A DNA stretch of 41,696 nt from CAZUDI01 sp964618975 (lineage in GTDB: Bacteria > Desulfobacterota > Desulfomonilia > UBA1062): positions 1 to 41,696 of the forward strand of contig CAZUDI010000032.1 in NCBI GenBank assembly GCA_964618975.1, given 5' to 3'. The notes below the pieces were generated by a model. That model saw only the letters and a list, made by a program, of their open reading frames with translations. It was not told the origin of the DNA and searched no databases. Positions 17,089 to 25,438 of the stretch are shown here, in pieces. The translations under genes and the position numbers were made by a program. Numbering within the stretch: the stretch's first letter is position 1; every line of letters begins with the position of its first letter.

Positions 17089-18372
17089 CTACCCGAGAGG
17101 GCGGAAAACCAGCCCGGCAGGGACCTTGGGATAGAAATAGGTGGCCTTCTGCGGCATGCGCAGCCCGGCCTCGGCGATGCGCATGATCTCTTCCAACGAG
17201 GAGGGGTTGAGCAGAAAGACAATATCGGCCTTCTCCGACTCGCCCATCGCCAGGGCCCCTTCGGCGTCACTCAGATAGGTAATGCGCGCCGAGGCCACGG
17301 AGGTGTCGATCCCCAGGATGGGTTCTAGAATGCAGGAGTGCAGCATGGTCACATCCAGGGCCTTCAGATAGGGGTGGGCATCCCGGTCCATAAACTTGTC
17401 CAGATCGGCCTCTTTGTAGGGCTCCAGCAGGTAGTAGCGCTGAATCCCGCTCACATACAAGCCAATATGACCGCTGCCCCCCTTGCGCAGGGCGTTTAAG
17501 AAACTCTTCCGGTTGTCGTAGGGCACCATGTTGAAGAGATCCTTGATGCGATACTCGAGATCCACAAGTCCGATCCCCATACTGTCGACAATAACGCGAT
17601 GCGTGGGCAGGATGGAGAGTCCCGCATCCATGTTACTCAAGTACATCATGGTATAATCGCAGGCCTGATCCTCATTCATCTTTCCGCTGGAGGCCCGGCA
17701 ACGGTCCCGATAGATCTTGGCCGTTTCGTAACGGTGGTGTCCGTCGGCAATCAGGAGCTTCTTGTCCCCCATCAGGTTCGTTATCTTTTCGATGAGGGCC
17801 CCATCGGAGATCACCCACAGCCGGTGACCCACCTTCCCGTGCTCCACCTTCATCACCGGATCGCCCAGGGCCGGACGCACCTGTGTCTCCACAAAACGCG
17901 TCGCGTCAGAATAGAGCCCGAATACCGAACTGGTATTGGCCTTCACCTCGGCCAACAGACGCAACCGGTCGAGCTTGGGGGCCTTGGTGGTGTCTTCATG
18001 CGGCAGAATCAGGCGTTCATCGCCCTCATCGATACGCACGGCCGCAATTATCCCCGAACGGGTGTGAATCTTGTCCCCCAGGCCATATGTATTCTCGTGA
18101 TAATACAGAGACGGCCCTTCGTCCCTGATGAGTACCCCCTCCGCAAGCCACTCGTTGAAGCAGGTCCTGGTGCGGGTGTAGCGGCTGTTCTCCCGCGTGT
18201 CCTTGGGGAATTGCCGGCCCAGTTCGAGACGTACGGCATTATAGGGTGTCTTGTCATAATACTCGTCGATCTGCGGCAGTCCGATAACATCATACGGGGG
18301 ACAGAGAACGTCGGCACCACGGATTTTATCTGGATTATAGCGTATCCCTCTGAATGCACGTATTATTGGCAT
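17089..18372 (-). CDS. DUF1015 family protein
   Basis: A 427-residue protein matching the uncharacterised DUF1015 family along its whole length. It opens with RAFRGIRYNPDKI and CPPYDVI, both typical. It contains LILPHEDTTKAPKLDRL, NTSSVFGLYSD and the conserved ADGHHRYETA motif, which looks like a metal or phosphate site. No signal peptide or membrane segment is seen, so it should be cytoplasmic. Family members are widespread in anaerobes; the reaction is not known to me. It has its own promoter (18420-18449) and is followed after 157 bp by the large lipoprotein gene on the same strand, with no clear terminator between. Confidence 0.9.
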   Translation of the reverse strand: MPIIRAFRGIRYNPDKIRGADVLCPPYDVIGLPQIDEYYDKTPYNAVRLELGRQFPKDTRENSRYTRTRTCFNEWLAEGVLIRDEGPSLYYHENTYGLGDKIHTRSGIIAAVRIDEGDERLILPHEDTTKAPKLDRLRLLAEVKANTSSVFGLYSDATRFVETQVRPALGDPVMKVEHGKVGHRLWVISDGALIEKITNLMGDKKLLIADGHHRYETAKIYRDRCRASSGKMNEDQACDYTMMYLSNMDAGLSILPTHRVIVDSMGIGLVDLEYRIKDLFNMVPYDNRKSFLNALRKGGSGHIGLYVSGIQRYYLLEPYKEADLDKFMDRDAHPYLKALDVTMLHSCILEPILGIDTSVASARITYLSDAEGALAMGESEKADIVFLLNPSSLEEIMRIAEAGLRMPQKATYFYPKVPAGLVFRPLG

Positions 18373-18419
18373 CTGCCCACCCCTGAGATGTGATGTCCGG
18401 CTATACCTGGAACATGCGG

Positions 18420-18449
18420 CTTATACTATGGGCCTTCATAAGAATTCAA
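18420..18449 (-). promoter_or_regulatory. Predicted sigma70 promoter of the DUF1015 gene
   Basis: On the minus strand TTGAAT (18444-18449, 4/6) and TATAAG (18420-18425, 5/6) are 18 bp apart. Transcription would begin about 40 bp before the ATG at 18372. Confidence 0.5.
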
Positions 18450-18728
18450 CCCCTTTATGTGGATGTCTCTCGCCTTCTTATAGGTGGATATAGCAAGCCC
18501 CGTCCGTCTGGATGTATCTCCGCCCTTTGGACAAACCAAACCACTTAAAACCGCACGCACTCTTGCAGGTACACCTCTCGTCAACCGGTCTGGTTTCGAG
18601 CACCGGACATCAAAGCCCGCCTGACGCAGTGCGACAGAGCTCATCATGGAAAAACACAGTGCGGGCTGGTCGCCTCACCCGGCGCGCCCGGGCCGGGTGA
18701 CCCTCCCTCGACAGCGGCATCGGGGCCC
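18450..18728. other. Non-coding stretch between the DUF1015 and kinase-like genes
   Basis: With the DUF1015 promoter this makes 356 bp without a supported gene. Two similar stretches occur, TGGATGTCTCTCGCC at 18460 and TGGATGTATCTCCGCC at 18509, about 50 bp apart. A hairpin at 18675-18700 lies just beyond the kinase-like gene. The 73-codon frame on the minus strand here has no family look and covers the promoter. Confidence 0.5.
18675..18700 (-). terminator. Hairpin after the kinase-like gene, possible terminator
   Basis: TCACCCGG (18675-18682) pairs perfectly with CCGGGTGA (18693-18700) around a 10-base GC-rich loop. It lies 28 bp after the stop of the minus-strand gene at 18729. There is no adjacent T-tract, so it may be a Rho-assisted stop or mRNA end protector. 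Confidence 0.45.
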
Positions 18729-19355
18729 TCACCCCAGGGACTTGAGCAGATCTCGCACCAGGCCCGCCAGCCTGCCCGGAACCCACAATCGGCTGAGGCG
18801 ATCGCCCACCTCGGCCCGGCGCCTTTGCTCGCATGTCAGCAGATCGGGCGAGATCTTGCTTTGCACCTTGAGCAGACCCAACCAGTCGATGACCTCCAGT
18901 GCGCGCCTGAGACTCCGCGGCCGGGGGAGGTACAGCGCGGAGGCAAAATCGATGAGATAGGGCCGACCCTGCTCGTCAATGCCGTAGTTCCTCCGGTTCC
19001 TGAGGTCCAGATGCACCACCCCCCGCGCATGCATCTGGGCGATGATTCTCCGTACCGCATCATAATAGCGCCCATCCGGGTTCCGGTGCGTCTCCCGGAG
19101 ATTCTCCCCTCCCATGAAGGTAGTCACCAGGGTATACCTGTCCGGGGATACCAGCACCGTCGGTATGCCCTCGATACCCTCGAGGCGGGCATAGATAAAG
19201 CGCTCCCAGCTCACCAATCCCATGCCCGCCATGCGTACCGGCAGTCTCCGATGGCGATAGGTCTTCTCCACCACCAGGCGTCCCGCCTGGCGGACAAGGC
19301 GTACATCCGGTCCATAACTGCGCGTCTTCTTGAGTTCCTTCGACGTCGGGTTCAC
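18729..19355 (-). CDS. Small protein kinase-fold protein (RIO/InaA/Kdo kinase-like)
   Basis: A 208-residue protein with the core of the kinase fold. K31 in VVEKTYRHR is the likely ATP-binding lysine. The catalytic loop reads VVHLDLRNRRNYGID with D117 and N123, and the metal-binding Asp is D136 in LIDFASA. The C-terminal lobe is short and basic. It resembles lipopolysaccharide core kinases (Kdo kinase, WaaP, InaA) and RIO kinases; the substrate cannot be assigned. The start is GTG (19353-19355), with GGGAGG before it, and overlaps the stop of the upstream membrane protein by 4 bp, so the two are translationally coupled. Confidence 0.83.
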   Translation of the reverse strand: MNPTSKELKKTRSYGPDVRLVRQAGRLVVEKTYRHRRLPVRMAGMGLVSWERFIYARLEGIEGIPTVLVSPDRYTLVTTFMGGENLRETHRNPDGRYYDAVRRIIAQMHARGVVHLDLRNRRNYGIDEQGRPYLIDFASALYLPRPRSLRRALEVIDWLGLLKVQSKISPDLLTCEQRRRAEVGDRLSRLWVPGRLAGLVRDLLKSLG

Positions 19356-19846
19356 TCATCCTCCCGGCATTCGGCGTTGCTCTCGATCTTGCAGGCCGAA
19401 CAAGGAACCGGACTCGACGTGCCCTTGATGAAGGCCGTGCCCTTGAAATAGTCCCCCTCCTTCAGCAGGGCCGCCTCGATACGCAGGTGCGCATTCTCCA
19501 TCACAAGCCGTCCCTCGTCCTCATCGAGAGAGAAGGAAAGTCCCCGGATACGTTCGTCGCTGGCACCCTGAATCCCCCCCTCGGAATCGAGTATGTATTC
19601 AACAAGCTGGGTCTGCTCGGGGAAATGCAGAAACAAAGTCCAGTTGCCTGCGAGTTCTGCAAGTGCATAGCGCTTTTCCCCGATCTCGCTGATGCGCACC
19701 GACTTCTGGGTAGTAAGAAAGGGCGCCTTCTCACCGGGGAGCTCGTCCACATCCGGCCCGCGGGCCCGCTGCAGCCAGAGGGCTGCACCAAGCGCCACCA
19801 GAATGATGGCACCACCCAGGATCCCAAGGATCAACGACCTTTTCAT
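19352..19846 (-). CDS. Membrane-anchored protein of unknown function
   Basis: A 164-residue protein not recognised as a known family. It has one N-terminal membrane helix (about residues 4-26, MKRSLILGILGGAIILV at its start) and a periplasmic domain of about 135 residues rich in beta strands and acidic residues. The C-terminus has three cysteines (VPCSACKIESNAECRED). The ATG at 19846 is preferred over a TTG six bases upstream that is also in frame; no strong ribosome binding site is visible. Its stop overlaps the GTG of the kinase-like gene, implying a joint role. The 5' region holds repeat copy B. Confidence 0.7.
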   Translation of the reverse strand: MKRSLILGILGGAIILVALGAALWLQRARGPDVDELPGEKAPFLTTQKSVRISEIGEKRYALAELAGNWTLFLHFPEQTQLVEYILDSEGGIQGASDERIRGLSFSLDEDEGRLVMENAHLRIEAALLKEGDYFKGTAFIKGTSSPVPCSACKIESNAECREDE

Positions 19847-19864
19847 CAGCAACTCGTATCGACA

Positions 19865-19951
19865 CCTTCTTTAATCGCCATGGGTCGATTCCCCCGCCGC
19901 TTGCGGCATCAAAGAGGGTCCGGGGCTTGCCCCGGGATTCATACCCATGAT
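19865..19951 (-). repeat. Dispersed intergenic repeat, copy B (with intact hairpins)
   Basis: Inverted relative to copy A at 4899-4988. Read on the minus strand it begins ATCATGGGTATGAATCCC, continues into a hairpin CCGGGGC-AA-GCCCCGG, then a second hairpin GCCGC-AA-GCGGC, and ends GGCGATTAAAGAAGG. Both hairpins have two-base AA loops as drawn. It lies between the membrane protein gene (minus) and the RNase gene (plus), so it could also affect either 5' region. Repeats of this general look are common between genes in deltaproteobacteria as far as I recall. Confidence 0.7.
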
Positions 19952-20014
19952 GAGACTCTATCGATTCTGCATTGCCTCCGTCAATACACAATGGTAAGAA
20001 GGGGCCTGATAAGC

Positions 20015-22009
20015 ATGAAAACTCAAGGAAAAATCAGGTGGAATCCCAAAGGATTCGCCTTTGTGGAGCGCAATGATGCCGGACAGGATGTCTTCATCCC
20101 CCCCGGTGAACTCAACGGGGCCATGGATGGCGATATGGTCGAGGTTTCGTTCACTGCCCACACCAAAGGTCCACGCGGACGGGTAACCTCGATCAGGGAG
20201 CGTTCCGAAATCACCGTATGCGGGAGCTACCGCCGACTGAAACGCTGGGGAATTCTCGACCCCATCAAGCCCTTCCCCTACCCCATCGTCATCCCTCACG
20301 GGTGCCAGGGGGATGCCCAGGACGGTGACATGGTACTGGCACGCATTTCACGCCCGGATCTGCCGCGCAAGACATCCGCCGTCAGTGCCACGGTCCAGCA
20401 CCGCATCGATCTGCCTGCAGACATCAGCGCCGATATCCGCATGGTGGTGTTAAGACACGGGCTTTCCTGGGCCTTCTCTCCCCAGGCTCTCACCGAGGCG
20501 CACAGCGCCGCGGCCATCGATATGCAGGCGGAACTCCGGCGCCGGCGGGATCTGAGGGACCGGGTGGTGTTCACCATCGACGGCCCCGATGCCCGCGACT
20601 TCGACGACGCCGTAGGCATCGAGCCCCTTGAAGACGGCACCCTGCTCATGACCGTGGCGATCGCCGATGTGGCCCACCTGGTGCATCCGGGAGGCGCCCT
20701 GGACCGGGAGGCCTTCCAGCGCTCGTTCAGTGTGTACTTCCCCGAGACCTCCATCCCCATGCTGCCCGCGGTACTCTCGGCCGGCGCCCTCAGTCTCAAA
20801 CCCTTAGAAGAACGCCTGGCCCTCGTGGTGGAAATGCGCCTGGGCCCCCGCGGGCGCCTCCTGGAGGTCGACTGTTGCGAGGCGGTCATCCGCTCGCGTG
20901 CACGCCTGACCTACCCGGAGGCAGATGCCTATCTCGGGGGACAGGCCGCCCCGCAGAAGATCGAGGCGGCCGTGGGGGAGCGACTGCAGGTGCTCAACCG
21001 AATCGCGCGCCAGCTCCGTTCACGCCGGCAGCGCGCCGGCGCGCTGTGCTTCGACCTGCCCGAGGTGCGTTTCCGCCTCGATGTGAACGGTCAGGTGGAA
21101 GGTATCTCCCGGCGCATCCGCGGGGCCTCGGAGATTCTCATTGAAGAGGCCATGCTCCTGACAAATGCGGCGGTATGTGCCTTCCTCGAACAGCGGGGCA
21201 TGCCCGTACTCTATCGCGTCCACCCAACCCCGGCGCCGAACGACCTGGCCGAGTTCGCCCAGGTCATGCGCCAGGTCGCACCCCGCATGCCGACCCCTGG
21301 CAAGCGCAAGGGTTCCCACTCACGAAAAGCACCGGTATCCTCAAACGAGGTCTCGCGGCCCAAAATCCATGCGGCCCTCCAAGAGGCCCTGCACACGGGC
21401 TCCGGTCTTCACCGCGTGTTTCAGGACATCGCCCAGGCCTACCAGGGTGATCCCCTGGAGCGCTTCGTCACCCAGCAGATGCTGCGCTCCATGAAACAGG
21501 CCGCCTACGCCCATGAAGACAGCGGGCATTTCGGGCTCGCCCGCCGGGGATACCTGCATTTCACCTCTCCCATCAGACGCTATCCCGACCTCATCGTCCA
21601 CCGCCTCGTCAAGCTGGCACTGTCCGCCGAGGGTCTCACCCCCAAGGCACGTACCAAATGGAGACGCTACCTCAAGTATGCAGGCCCTCTCGTTTCCGGC
21701 CTGGAACGTAAGGCCGACGAGGCCATGCAGGACGTGGCCCGCATCAAGGCCGTCGCCCTTCTCTCCACAAGGTTAGGCGAGGAGTTCTCGGGTATAGTCA
21801 TCAATATCCAGTCGTTCGGGGTCTTCGTGGAACTCAAAGACTATCCCGCTGACGGCCTGATCACCTCCTCCAAAAGTCCCACCCCGGCCACGCGCCAGGC
21901 ACGCCGGTCAAAAACCACCACAAGCGAGCTCACGCTCGGTGAACTCGTTAAGGTCAGGCTCGCCCGCGTCGACCCCCTCAGAGGCCTCATCGATCTGACC
22001 CTGGCATAA
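20015..22009 (+). CDS. rnr: RNase R/RNase II family 3'-5' exoribonuclease
   Basis: Processive hydrolytic 3'-5' exoribonuclease. Domains in order: cold-shock domain 1 (residues 1-60, with KGFAFVERNDAGQDVFIPP), a second OB-like region, the RNB catalytic domain and a C-terminal S1 domain. The catalytic motif TIDGPDARDFDDAV gives D189, D195, D197 and D198. HFTSPIRRYPDLIVHRL is also typical. At 664 residues it is shorter than E. coli RNase R because the N-terminal helix-turn-helix is missing; RNase II is a possible alternative name. The S1 domain holds a polar, basic insert (SPTPATRQARRSKTTTSE). The start at 20015 has AAGGGG 10 bp upstream; the frame is open far upstream, but there it overlaps the opposite gene and is unlike the family. 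Confidence 0.9.
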   Translation: MKTQGKIRWNPKGFAFVERNDAGQDVFIPPGELNGAMDGDMVEVSFTAHTKGPRGRVTSIRERSEITVCGSYRRLKRWGILDPIKPFPYPIVIPHGCQGDAQDGDMVLARISRPDLPRKTSAVSATVQHRIDLPADISADIRMVVLRHGLSWAFSPQALTEAHSAAAIDMQAELRRRRDLRDRVVFTIDGPDARDFDDAVGIEPLEDGTLLMTVAIADVAHLVHPGGALDREAFQRSFSVYFPETSIPMLPAVLSAGALSLKPLEERLALVVEMRLGPRGRLLEVDCCEAVIRSRARLTYPEADAYLGGQAAPQKIEAAVGERLQVLNRIARQLRSRRQRAGALCFDLPEVRFRLDVNGQVEGISRRIRGASEILIEEAMLLTNAAVCAFLEQRGMPVLYRVHPTPAPNDLAEFAQVMRQVAPRMPTPGKRKGSHSRKAPVSSNEVSRPKIHAALQEALHTGSGLHRVFQDIAQAYQGDPLERFVTQQMLRSMKQAAYAHEDSGHFGLARRGYLHFTSPIRRYPDLIVHRLVKLALSAEGLTPKARTKWRRYLKYAGPLVSGLERKADEAMQDVARIKAVALLSTRLGEEFSGIVINIQSFGVFVELKDYPADGLITSSKSPTPATRQARRSKTTTSELTLGELVKVRLARVDPLRGLIDLTLA

Positions 22010-22025
22010 GGAAGAAAGGCAGACT

Positions 22026-22040
22026 GCGCCAGAGTGGCGC
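22026..22040 (+). terminator. Hairpin after the RNase gene
   Basis: GCGCCA (22026-22031) pairs with TGGCGC (22035-22040) around a GAG loop, 16 bp after the stop. There is no T-tract, so terminator function is uncertain. Confidence 0.4.
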
Positions 22041-22357
22041 GCAATCTCCCCCCGTCAGTCCCCCAGAAGGACGCGCCGGGATCAAGCATTTCTCTGCCCC
22101 CCGCAGGCAAGCCTGCCGCCCCTGGACCTCAATGGGTGCTTATCCCCAGCCGCCCGGCCAGGATGGCTTCCCACATGCTCTGCCCACCCCCATTGCCAGG
22201 GCGGAAAAGGGCAGGAACGCCGCCAGACTCACGCCTGTGCAATCATGCCGGCGCAAGCATTATCGCAACGCTTTCGTGAGAGAGGGGAAGAGGATGGCCT
22301 TCAATTCTCCGTCGAGTATAACGGGTGGGTCGTGCGCTTCCCTCAGGCCGGCTTAGC
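22041..22357. other. Non-coding stretch between convergent RNase and methyltransferase genes
   Basis: About 317 bp without a supported gene. It includes a short perfect hairpin, GCAGGC-AA-GCCTGC near 22100, and C-rich sequence. No open frame shows family features. Confidence 0.5.
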
Positions 22358-23263
22358 TTACGTGATCAGCAGCCACCGATACTCGCGGATGTGATCCAAA
22401 ATCTCACCGATGAGCTCCTGGCGATCGGTACTGCAGGCCCCGGCCAGAAAGATAAAACGATAATCCGGTGCATGACGGATACCCAGAAGTTCGGCCAGGG
22501 AGCCGCTCCTGACCGTCCTCCCATAGGACGAGGCCACCTTGATCAGGTGGGAGAAGCGGATGGTGTACTCCGAGTGACCTTTAAGGGGGATCTCCCGCGG
22601 GAAGGCCTCCTGGGCGAGCCCCCGGGAGAGATAGGGCATGTCCGAAGGGATGAGGGGATCACTGCTGTGCTCGCTCAGGAAGACCGGCAGTCCCCGCCGG
22701 CACAGGGCCTCCACCAGCTCAAGGGCACCCACATTGAGGGTAAAGGGTCCCCGGGGAATCTCCAGGTCATACTTCACAACAAGCCTGGACGCGCGCGGTG
22801 GCAGCTCTGCGGACTCGATGCCGGACAGGGCATCCAAATCGCCGATCACTTCGTTGAGGATGACGCCGTCCACACCTCTCACGGCGTGCATCAGAGAATG
22901 GATGTCGCCCTGCACAAAGGCGACCTTTGCACCGAAGCCTTTGAGCGTCTGCCGCTGCCGTCGGAGCAGGCCGGGTGAGAGATCCGCCATCAAGACCTTG
23001 TCGATGAGCGCCCCATGGGCCTCCAGCAGGCCCTTCATCAGCGAGCCGTACCCGCCTCCCACCTCCATCAGACGCGCGCCGCTCTGCAGAAACCCGGCCC
23101 GCCGGAGATAATCCCCCAGGATCGCCCCATAGGATCCATGCAAACCCAGGGCCTGTCTATAGGGACTCTGATCGCTGGCCAACGACTCACAGATCGTGAA
23201 TTCGGTCATGAGGTCCACCGCGGCATGGCGGTGATAGGCATGGGTCGAGCATTCGAGCGGCAT
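22358..23263 (-). CDS. Class I SAM-dependent methyltransferase-like protein
   Basis: A 301-residue protein. The SAM-binding glycine motif LMEVGGGYGSLMKGLLEAHG (about residues 65-84) is clear, followed by the acidic position at the end of strand 2 (KVLMADLSPGLL) and a motif IV-like segment GVDGVILNEVIGDL. The C-terminal half contains PFTLNVGALELVEALCRRG and other conserved-looking stretches typical of a specific but unnamed family. Substrate unknown. The upstream ribosome binding site is weak; an internal ATG at codon 19 is a possible alternative start. It is divergent from degP and convergent with the RNase gene, and appears monocistronic. Confidence 0.8.
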   Translation of the reverse strand: MPLECSTHAYHRHAAVDLMTEFTICESLASDQSPYRQALGLHGSYGAILGDYLRRAGFLQSGARLMEVGGGYGSLMKGLLEAHGALIDKVLMADLSPGLLRRQRQTLKGFGAKVAFVQGDIHSLMHAVRGVDGVILNEVIGDLDALSGIESAELPPRASRLVVKYDLEIPRGPFTLNVGALELVEALCRRGLPVFLSEHSSDPLIPSDMPYLSRGLAQEAFPREIPLKGHSEYTIRFSHLIKVASSYGRTVRSGSLAELLGIRHAPDYRFIFLAGACSTDRQELIGEILDHIREYRWLLIT

Positions 23264-23284
23264 GGCGCTGCTCTATACATGATT

Positions 23285-23300
23285 TGTACCGCGCTGTACA
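23285..23300. promoter_or_regulatory. TGTAC-N6-GTACA inverted repeat, possible operator
   Basis: TGTAC (23285-23289) and GTACA (23296-23300) flank a 6-bp spacer, 22 bp upstream of the methyltransferase ATG. The geometry suits a small dimeric repressor or activator. No regulator for it is encoded next to it. Confidence 0.35.
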
Positions 23301-23404
23301 GGGGCTTGCATGGCCTTTTCAGACGGGATGCGGCATACGCCTCCTCACCGAGGGCCCAAACACTCCGCGCCGTCGATCGCGGCCTTGTTTCTCGGCATGG
23401 GCGC

Positions 23405-23433
23405 TTGTAATTTTGACGACCGGGCACTATAAG
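23405..23433 (+). promoter_or_regulatory. Predicted sigma70 promoter of the degP operon
   Basis: TTGTAA (23405-23410, 4/6) and TATAAG (23428-23433, 5/6) are 17 bp apart. Transcription would begin near 23440, leaving a leader of about 47 bp to the ATG at 23487. Confidence 0.5.
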
Positions 23434-23486
23434 GGAGGCACATTTGGTGGTCCTGAGCCCGGGACCGGTGCTGGAAGGAGGAAAAC

Positions 23487-24878
23487 ATGGCAAGGCCCTC
23501 GCATGTGCGGCGTGTAATCCTGTGCATCTTCGGACTTATGGTAAGCGCCGCCCTGATCCAGGCAGCAGACACAGACGCCCCTCGGGGCGAGTGGGTGGCG
23601 GATGTAGCGCACAAGGTTCTGCCGTCCGTGGTGAACATCTCCTCGACCAAGACGATCCTAGTGCAGCGCTCTCCGCTGTTTTCCGACCCCCTCTTCCGGG
23701 AATTCTTCGGTGGCCGCATCCCCCAGGAGCGTGTGCAACGTTCCCTGGGTTCGGGGGTGATCGTGTCCCCAGACGGGTATATCATCACGAATAATCACGT
23801 GGTGGGCGGCGCCGACCGGGTGGAGGTGCGGCTGGCGGACGACCAGGTTCTCATGGCCCGCATCATCGGTGCCGACCCCAAGAGCGACGTGGCCGTGATC
23901 AAGATCGAGGCCCAGGACCTCCCCGCCCTGGCCGTGGGCGACTCCTCGACGCTGCGCATCGGCACCCTCGTCCTGGCCGTGGGCAACCCCTTCGGCCTGG
24001 AACAGACCGTGACCATGGGGATCGTCAGCGCCCTGGGCCGTTCCGGGCTGGGCATCACGGACTATGAGAACTTCATCCAGACCGATGCCGCCATCAACCC
24101 CGGCAATTCCGGCGGCGCCCTGGTCAACCTGCGCGGGGAACTCATCGGCATCAACACGGCCATCTTTTCGGGCAGTGGCGGCAGCGTGGGGATCGGTTTT
24201 GCCATACCCGTCAACCTGGCCATGCACATCAAGGACAGCTTCCTCCGCTATGGCAAGGTGGTCAGGGGCTGGCTCGGCGTCACGGTCCAGGATCTCTCCC
24301 CCGAGATCGCCCAGGCCATGATGCTCAAATCCACCCGGGGGGTCCTGATCTCCGGTATCGTCCCCGGATCACCGGCCGCGACCGCCGGGCTTCAAAGGGG
24401 CGACATCATCGTCTCCTTGAACCGTCAGGAGGTGAATAACGCCTCGGCGCTGCGCTACCACACCGCCGAGCTCACCCCGGGTTCCCGGGTCGCAGCCGGA
24501 ATCATCCGCGAAAGGCGCGCCTTGACTCTCATGGTGGATATCGGCGATCTGTCTGAGTCCCGCCCCCAGGAGGAAACCTTCACGATCAGCGACAACCGCT
24601 TTCTTGCGGGCGCGACCGTGGGCGAGCTCTCTCCCGCCATCCGGGAGCATCTGCGCCTGGGGACCGACCTCGAGGGGGTGGTGATCCTGGAGGTCGAACG
24701 GGGCTCGCCGGCCGAAGCCACTGGCATCCGGCCCGGAGACGTCATCCTCGAACTCAACCGCAGCGCCATCCGTTCCCTTGCCGAACTCCGGGAGGTCCTG
24801 GGAGACCTCAGCGGCCGCCGGCTCAAGCTCAGCATCTACCGCAACGGCTCCGTCATGAGCCTGACCATCATGGGCTGA
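23487..24878 (+). CDS. degP: DegP/HtrA (Do)-family periplasmic serine protease
   Basis: Periplasmic protease/chaperone acting on misfolded envelope proteins. The 463-residue protein has a signal peptide (about residues 1-27), a trypsin-like domain and two PDZ domains (about 265-350 and 375-455). The catalytic triad is H104 (TNNHVVGG), D134 (DPKSDVAVIK) and S208 (NPGNSGG). The loop between VVNISS and GSGVIVSPDGY is short, as in DegQ/DegP of deltaproteobacteria. An ideal ribosome binding site (AAGGAGG) precedes the ATG. It leads a three-gene operon with a DUF2939-like protein and dtd (gaps of 4 bp each). DegQ or DegS-like roles cannot be excluded, but two PDZ domains argue against DegS. Confidence 0.94.
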   Translation: MARPSHVRRVILCIFGLMVSAALIQAADTDAPRGEWVADVAHKVLPSVVNISSTKTILVQRSPLFSDPLFREFFGGRIPQERVQRSLGSGVIVSPDGYIITNNHVVGGADRVEVRLADDQVLMARIIGADPKSDVAVIKIEAQDLPALAVGDSSTLRIGTLVLAVGNPFGLEQTVTMGIVSALGRSGLGITDYENFIQTDAAINPGNSGGALVNLRGELIGINTAIFSGSGGSVGIGFAIPVNLAMHIKDSFLRYGKVVRGWLGVTVQDLSPEIAQAMMLKSTRGVLISGIVPGSPAATAGLQRGDIIVSLNRQEVNNASALRYHTAELTPGSRVAAGIIRERRALTLMVDIGDLSESRPQEETFTISDNRFLAGATVGELSPAIREHLRLGTDLEGVVILEVERGSPAEATGIRPGDVILELNRSAIRSLAELREVLGDLSGRRLKLSIYRNGSVMSLTIMG

Positions 24879-24882
24879 CGAC

Positions 24883-25434
24883 ATGCGACGGCACTTTATT
24901 ATCATTGCCCTTGTCATCCTGGTGGCCGCCTGCGGCGTAGGCGCTTATCTCTGGTTTCTGACCTCGCCCTACCACCCCCTGCGGCAGCTGGGCATCGCGC
25001 TGGAGGACCACGACTGGGAGCGTTTCAGCGCCTGTGTGGATGTGGACCTCCTCACGCGCAATCTGACCTCCGACATGGCCGCCCAAGCTTCACAGGCCCT
25101 TGCGGGAAGCGATGTATCCCCCTCCCTTTCCCGGGGACTGGGCGCGCTGGTGGCCATGAAGATACGCCCGGCCCTCAGGCGCGACCTCAAGTCCTGGGTA
25201 AGCGGCGAAAAGACGGACGCAGGCCTTCTCAAGGCCCTGACAGCGAACGACACCCCTCAACAGAAGCCTTCGCTTGAGGGGCTCGTCCGTCAGGGGGACA
25301 CCGCCGTGGCCACGATCGACCTGGGTCAGGAGATGCACCTCGAACTCGAGCTCACGCGGCAGGAACACGCCTGGCGCATCACCCGGGTGTGCAATGTTCC
25401 GGAGCTCATCAAACAGTCTTCCACGAAGAGGTGA
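24883..25434 (+). CDS. DUF2939-like membrane-anchored protein
   Basis: A 183-residue protein with one N-terminal hydrophobic segment (about residues 5-27) followed by SPYHPLRQLGIALEDHDWERFSACVDVDLL, in which the SPY..L.QL..A pattern matches the DUF2939 family as I know it. VAAC at residues 14-17 could be a lipobox, but the hydrophobic run continues past the cysteine, so a membrane anchor is more likely. The exported part is predicted helical, then beta. It starts 4 bp after degP and ends 4 bp before dtd. Function unknown; the position suggests an envelope role. Confidence 0.75.
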   Translation: MRRHFIIIALVILVAACGVGAYLWFLTSPYHPLRQLGIALEDHDWERFSACVDVDLLTRNLTSDMAAQASQALAGSDVSPSLSRGLGALVAMKIRPALRRDLKSWVSGEKTDAGLLKALTANDTPQQKPSLEGLVRQGDTAVATIDLGQEMHLELELTRQEHAWRITRVCNVPELIKQSSTKR

Positions 25435-25438
25435 GTCG

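Noticed and set aside
19487..20014. N-terminal extension of the RNase frame
   Set aside because: It overlaps the opposite membrane-protein gene and repeat copy B; homology to the cold-shock domain begins at 20015 with a ribosome site.
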